Both the position numbers and the translations under genes were made by a program. A stretch of 24,756 bases of DNA from Azoarcus sp031556475 (GTDB lineage Bacteria; Pseudomonadota; Gammaproteobacteria; Burkholderiales; Rhodocyclaceae), in the NCBI GenBank assembly GCA_031556475.1, contig JAVBSY010000041.1:1-24756 (forward strand). Direction: 5' to 3'. Each line of letters starts with the position of its first letter. Position 1 is the first letter of the stretch. The notes beneath the pieces are model-generated. The model saw nothing but the letters and a program-made list of their open reading frames with translations, did no database searches and was not told the DNA's origin. Positions 21,720 through 24,756 of the stretch are shown here, piece by piece.

Positions 21720-23285
21720 ATGACCCATCAGAAAATCCTCATCCTCGACTTCGGCTCCCAGGTCAGCCAGTTGATCGCCCGCCGCGTGCGCGAGCAGCAG
21801 GTATATTGCGAACTCCACCCCTTCGACGTGTCCGCCGATTTCATTCGCGATTTTGCCCCGCGCGGCATCATCCTCTCAGGCGGGCCGAATTCGGTCTATG
21901 CCGAAATCGACTGGCGCGCTCCGCAATGTGTGTTCGAACTTGGCGTACCGGTGCTGGGCATCTGCTACGGCATGCAGACGATGGCGACACAGCTTGGCGG
22001 ACAGGTGGAAAGCGCCAGCAAACGCGAATTTGGCTACGCCGAAATGCGTGCGCGCGGCCATTCGAAGCTCTTCGCTGGCATTCAGGACCGCACCAACGCC
22101 GAAGGCCACGGCCTGCTCGACGTGTGGATGAGCCACGGCGACAAAGTGGCCGAGCTACCGCCCGGTTTTAAGGTCATCGGCAGCAACGATGCCTGTCCTG
22201 TCGCCGCGATGGCGGATGAGGCGCGCGGTTTCTACGCCGTGCAGTTCCACCCCGAAGTGACCCATACACTCAAGGGCAAGGAGATCATTGCCCGCTTCGT
22301 CAATGATATCTGCGGCTGCGGGCGCGACTGGAACATGCCCGACTACATCGCCGAAGCGGTGGAAAAGATCCGCGCCCAGGTCGGCGACGAAGAAGTCATC
22401 CTCGGTCTATCTGGCGGCGTCGACTCCTCCGTGGCCGCCGCCCTCATCCATCGTGCCATCGGCGACCAGCTTACCTGCGTGTTCGTCGATAACGGCCTGC
22501 TGCGCCTGAACGAAGCCGAGCAGGTCATGCGGACTTTCGCCCGCTCGCTTGGCGTCAAGGTCATCCATGTCGATGCCAGCGCGCAATTCATGGGTCACTT
22601 GGCCGGCGTTGTCGACCCCGAGCAAAAGCGCAAGATCATCGGCCGCGAATTCGTTGAAATCTTCCAGGCCGAAGCGGAAAAGCTGCCCAAGGCCAGATGG
22701 CTCGCGCAAGGCACCATCTACCCCGACGTCATCGAATCGGCCGGCGGCAAAACGAAGAAAGCACATACCATCAAAAGCCACCACAACGTCGGCGGCCTAC
22801 CGGATACGCTCAACCTCAAGCTGCTCGAACCGCTGCGCGAACTGTTCAAGGACGAAGTGCGCGAACTGGGCGTCGCTCTCGGCCTCGCGCACGACATGGT
22901 CTACCGCCATCCCTTCCCCGGCCCCGGCCTTGGCGTGCGCATCCTCGGCGAGGTGAAAAAGGAATACGCCGACCTCCTGCGGCAGGCCGACGCCATCTTC
23001 ATCGACGAACTGCGCGCCGCCGACTGGTACGACAAGACCAGCCAGGCCTTCGCCGTTTTCCTGCCGGTGAAATCGGTCGGCGTCATGGGCGATGGCCGTA
23101 CCTACGAATACGTCGTGGCGCTGCGTGCCGTGCAGACCCAGGACTTCATGACCGCCCACTGGGCGGAACTGCCACACAGCCTGCTCGGCAAGGTTTCCAA
23201 CCGCATCATCAACGAAGTGCGCGGCATCAACCGCGTGGTGTACGACATTTCTGGGAAACCACCGGCGACGATCGAGTGGGAGTGA
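21720..23285 (+). CDS. guaA: GMP synthase (glutamine-hydrolysing)
   Basis: Converts XMP to GMP using ATP and glutamine. 521 aa from the ATG at 21720, which matches the family start (MTHQKILILDFGSQ). An ATG three codons earlier (21711) is equally open; neither has a Shine-Dalgarno. The class I amidotransferase domain has Cys82 in LGICYGMQ and His177/Glu179 in FHPE. The ATP pyrophosphatase P-loop is LSGGVDSSV (~230–238). The C-terminal dimerisation domain includes HNVGGLP, HPFPGPGLGVRILGE and the end DISGKPPATIEWE. The 3' end (GAGTGGGAGTGA, 23274–23285) is the attachment region of the adjoining element. Confidence 0.97.
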   Translation: MTHQKILILDFGSQVSQLIARRVREQQVYCELHPFDVSADFIRDFAPRGIILSGGPNSVYAEIDWRAPQCVFELGVPVLGICYGMQTMATQLGGQVESASKREFGYAEMRARGHSKLFAGIQDRTNAEGHGLLDVWMSHGDKVAELPPGFKVIGSNDACPVAAMADEARGFYAVQFHPEVTHTLKGKEIIARFVNDICGCGRDWNMPDYIAEAVEKIRAQVGDEEVILGLSGGVDSSVAAALIHRAIGDQLTCVFVDNGLLRLNEAEQVMRTFARSLGVKVIHVDASAQFMGHLAGVVDPEQKRKIIGREFVEIFQAEAEKLPKARWLAQGTIYPDVIESAGGKTKKAHTIKSHHNVGGLPDTLNLKLLEPLRELFKDEVRELGVALGLAHDMVYRHPFPGPGLGVRILGEVKKEYADLLRQADAIFIDELRAADWYDKTSQAFAVFLPVKSVGVMGDGRTYEYVVALRAVQTQDFMTAHWAELPHSLLGKVSNRIINEVRGINRVVYDISGKPPATIEWE

Positions 23286-23296
23286 TTTGGCATCTG
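23274..23296 (+). other. Probable left attachment site (attL) at the guaA 3' end
   Basis: The last codons of guaA (GAGTGGGAGTGA) are a known integration target for tyrosine-recombinase genomic islands. An integrase of the right type starts about 300 bp downstream pointing away from guaA. TTTGGCATC at 23286–23294 follows the stop directly and recurs at 23388–23396. The exact core cannot be defined without the right end. Confidence 0.6.
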
Positions 23297-23592
23297 GCAC
23301 CGGCTGGCACCGAGTAGCACGAAAACACACCTAAGCCCGCTTAAATGCGGGCTTTTTTGTGATTTCGTTTAGCACTGGCTGGCAATCTTTGGCATCGCCA
23401 AGCACTACTTTTTCATGGCATGATGGATGGCATTGAGTGCTTCGATGCCATGACGCTCCGTCGATACCATGTAGCCATTTTTCTAGTGCTCATGGTATTG
23501 AACTGACGTAGTGCAATGATTTCATTGTATTTTTACGCCAGGATTTGGCCTATTTTAAATCATGGTATTTGAGCCGAACTAGGGCGAAAATC
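23286..23592. repeat. Short-repeat cluster between guaA and the integrase gene
   Basis: A 307-bp non-coding stretch. TGGCA recurs at least seven times on the + strand between 23288 and 23432, and TGCCA once at 23446–23450. TTTGGCATC occurs at 23286–23294 and 23388–23396. GGCTGGCA occurs at 23302–23309 and 23377–23384. TTGGC/GCCAA is a 5-3-5 inverted repeat at 23389–23401. Further on, ATACCATG (23464–23471) is inverted as CATGGTAT (23491–23498) and repeated at 23561–23568. These look like integrase arm-type and regulator sites. Confidence 0.55.
23333..23358 (+). terminator. Intrinsic terminator downstream of guaA
   Basis: AAGCCCGC (23333–23340), TTAAAT loop, GCGGGCTT (23347–23354), followed by more T to 23358. 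A perfect 8-bp stem. It lies on the island side of the presumed attachment site, so the element seems to supply the guaA terminator. Confidence 0.88.
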
Positions 23593-24756
23593 ATGTTGAC
23601 CGATACCAAGCTACGCAACCTCAAGCCGAGGGATAAGCTCTACAAGGAAAACGACCGTGACGGTCTCTATGTAGCCGTCACGCCCGCAGGGGCGATCTCA
23701 TTCCGGTACAACTACTCGATCCACGGTCGGCAGGAGACCATCACCTTCGGCCGCTACGGTGTTGGGGGCATCACCCTGGCGGAAGCCCGCGAGCGGTTGG
23801 GCGAGGCCAAGAAGATGATCACGGCCGGGAAGTCGCCGGCGAAGGAGAAGGCTCGGGACAAGGCCCGTGTCAAGGACGCGGAGACGTTCGGGGCCTGGGC
23901 GGAAAAGTGGCTGCGTGGCTACCAGATGGCCGATTCCACCCGTGACATGCGCCGCTCTGTCTACGAGCGCGAGCTGAAGCCGAAATTCGGCAATCAGAAG
24001 CTGGTGGAGATTACCCACGAGGACTTGCGCGCGCTGACCGATGCCATCGTGGAGCGCGGCGCTCCGGCAACCGCAGTGCATGTCCGCGAGGTGGTGTTAC
24101 AGGTTTTTCGCTGGGCCATCGAGCGCGGCCAGAAGGTCGAGAACCCGGCAGAGCTGGTGCGCCCGACGAGCATCGCCAAGTTCGAGCCGCGCGACCGTGC
24201 GCTGACGCCCGACGAAATCGGCTTGATGTACCAGTACATGGAGCGCATCGGCACGGCGCCATCCATCCGGGCGGCGGCCAAGCTGTTGCTGCTGACGATG
24301 GTGCGCAAGAGCGAGCTGACCAACGCGACCTGGAGCGAGATCAATTTCAGCGATGCGCTTTGGACGATCCCCAAGGAGCGGATGAAGCGACGCAATCCGC
24401 ACCTGGTGTTTCTGTCCCGCCAGGCGCTGGACATTTTCATTGCCCTGAAAACCTTTGCCGGTGGGTCGGACTATGTATTGCCCTCACGGTATGACTCGGA
24501 CTTGCCCATGAGCAGCGCCACACTCAACCAGGTGCTGACGCTGACGTATCGGTTAGCGCAGAAGGAAGGGAAGTCGCTCGCCAAGTTCGGGCCACATGAC
24601 TTGCGGCGAACGGCCAGCACGTTGCTGCACGAAGCTGGCTACAACACCGATTGGATCGAGAAGTGCCTTGCCCACGAACAGAAGGGCGTCAGGGCCGTCT
24701 ACAACAAAGCAGAGTACCGCGAGCAGCGGACGGCGATGTTGCAGGACTGGGCGGAC
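23593..24756 (+). CDS. P4-type tyrosine integrase (3' end cut by window)
   Basis: Site-specific recombinase; 388 codons are visible and no stop is reached. Residues ~1–90 form the DUF4102 arm-binding domain (LTDTKLRNLKPRDKLYKEND, then YNYSIHGRQETITFGRYG and ITLAEARERL). Residues ~97–180 are the SAM-like core-binding domain. The catalytic domain follows with R238 (TMVRKSEL), a lysine near 265 (IPKERMKRR), H335 and R338 (GPHDLRRTAST), H361 (CLAHEQKG) and nucleophile Y370 (AVYNKAEY), so it looks active. Only about 10–30 residues are missing. It is adjacent to guaA and oriented into the element. Confidence 0.93.
   Translation, partial: MLTDTKLRNLKPRDKLYKENDRDGLYVAVTPAGAISFRYNYSIHGRQETITFGRYGVGGITLAEARERLGEAKKMITAGKSPAKEKARDKARVKDAETFGAWAEKWLRGYQMADSTRDMRRSVYERELKPKFGNQKLVEITHEDLRALTDAIVERGAPATAVHVREVVLQVFRWAIERGQKVENPAELVRPTSIAKFEPRDRALTPDEIGLMYQYMERIGTAPSIRAAAKLLLLTMVRKSELTNATWSEINFSDALWTIPKERMKRRNPHLVFLSRQALDIFIALKTFAGGSDYVLPSRYDSDLPMSSATLNQVLTLTYRLAQKEGKSLAKFGPHDLRRTASTLLHEAGYNTDWIEKCLAHEQKGVRAVYNKAEYREQRTAMLQDWAD

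Noticed and set aside
23286..23450. CRISPR array suspected from the dense repeats after guaA
   Set aside because: The repeats are 5–9 bp, unevenly spaced and in both orientations, without a 25–40 bp repeat–spacer pattern; they fit integrase sites instead.

Overview
The window looks like the chromosome of a GC-rich betaproteobacterium, probably of the Rhodocyclales/Nitrosomonadales kind. This is inferred from base composition, codon choice and the housekeeping block smpB–ratA–rnfH–DUF4124–guaB–guaA. The left part is accessory transport and metal uptake, the centre is an efflux operon, and the right part is core metabolism ending in the edge of an integrated element.

Left (1–5736): the tail of one and all of a second OppB/OppC-type ABC permease (+ strand) converge on a molybdenum locus on the − strand. 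That locus is transcribed modA–modB–modC, then a ModE-box-like palindrome, then a small exported sulfite-oxidase-fold protein, then modE. A second, matching ModE box lies before modA. modE contains a textbook Shine-Dalgarno sequence plus ATG inside the reading frame, exactly where the DNA-binding part ends and the two molybdate-binding Mop domains begin. It is spelled with four very rare codons, so the gene may also make a free di-Mop molbindin. ModC lacks the usual C-terminal Mop domain.

Siderophore block (5801–9560): a TonB-dependent siderophore receptor, a PepSY-TM protein and a small membrane protein that overlaps it by 4 nt form one − strand unit. It lies behind a perfect 9-1-9 Fur-like palindrome and a second 8-3-8 palindrome at the likely transcription start. 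Next come SelO (protein AMPylase) and a small exported protein of unknown function on the + strand.

Efflux block (12281–18153): a tightly packed − strand operon encodes a NodT-type outer-membrane lipoprotein, an AaeB-like FUSC pump, an AaeX-like DUF1656 protein and an AaeA-like membrane fusion protein. It is divergent from a LysR regulator, with a T-N11-A palindrome between them. Together these would form a tripartite exporter of aromatic acids or similar compounds.

Housekeeping block (18180–23285): smpB (−), ratA and rnfH (+), a DUF4124 protein (−), guaB and guaA (+). A strong hairpin terminator sits between guaB and guaA. Immediately after guaA is a roughly 300-bp AT-richer region dense in short repeats, then a P4-type tyrosine integrase cut by the window end. 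This is the left edge of a genomic island integrated at the 3' end of guaA; its cargo lies outside the window.
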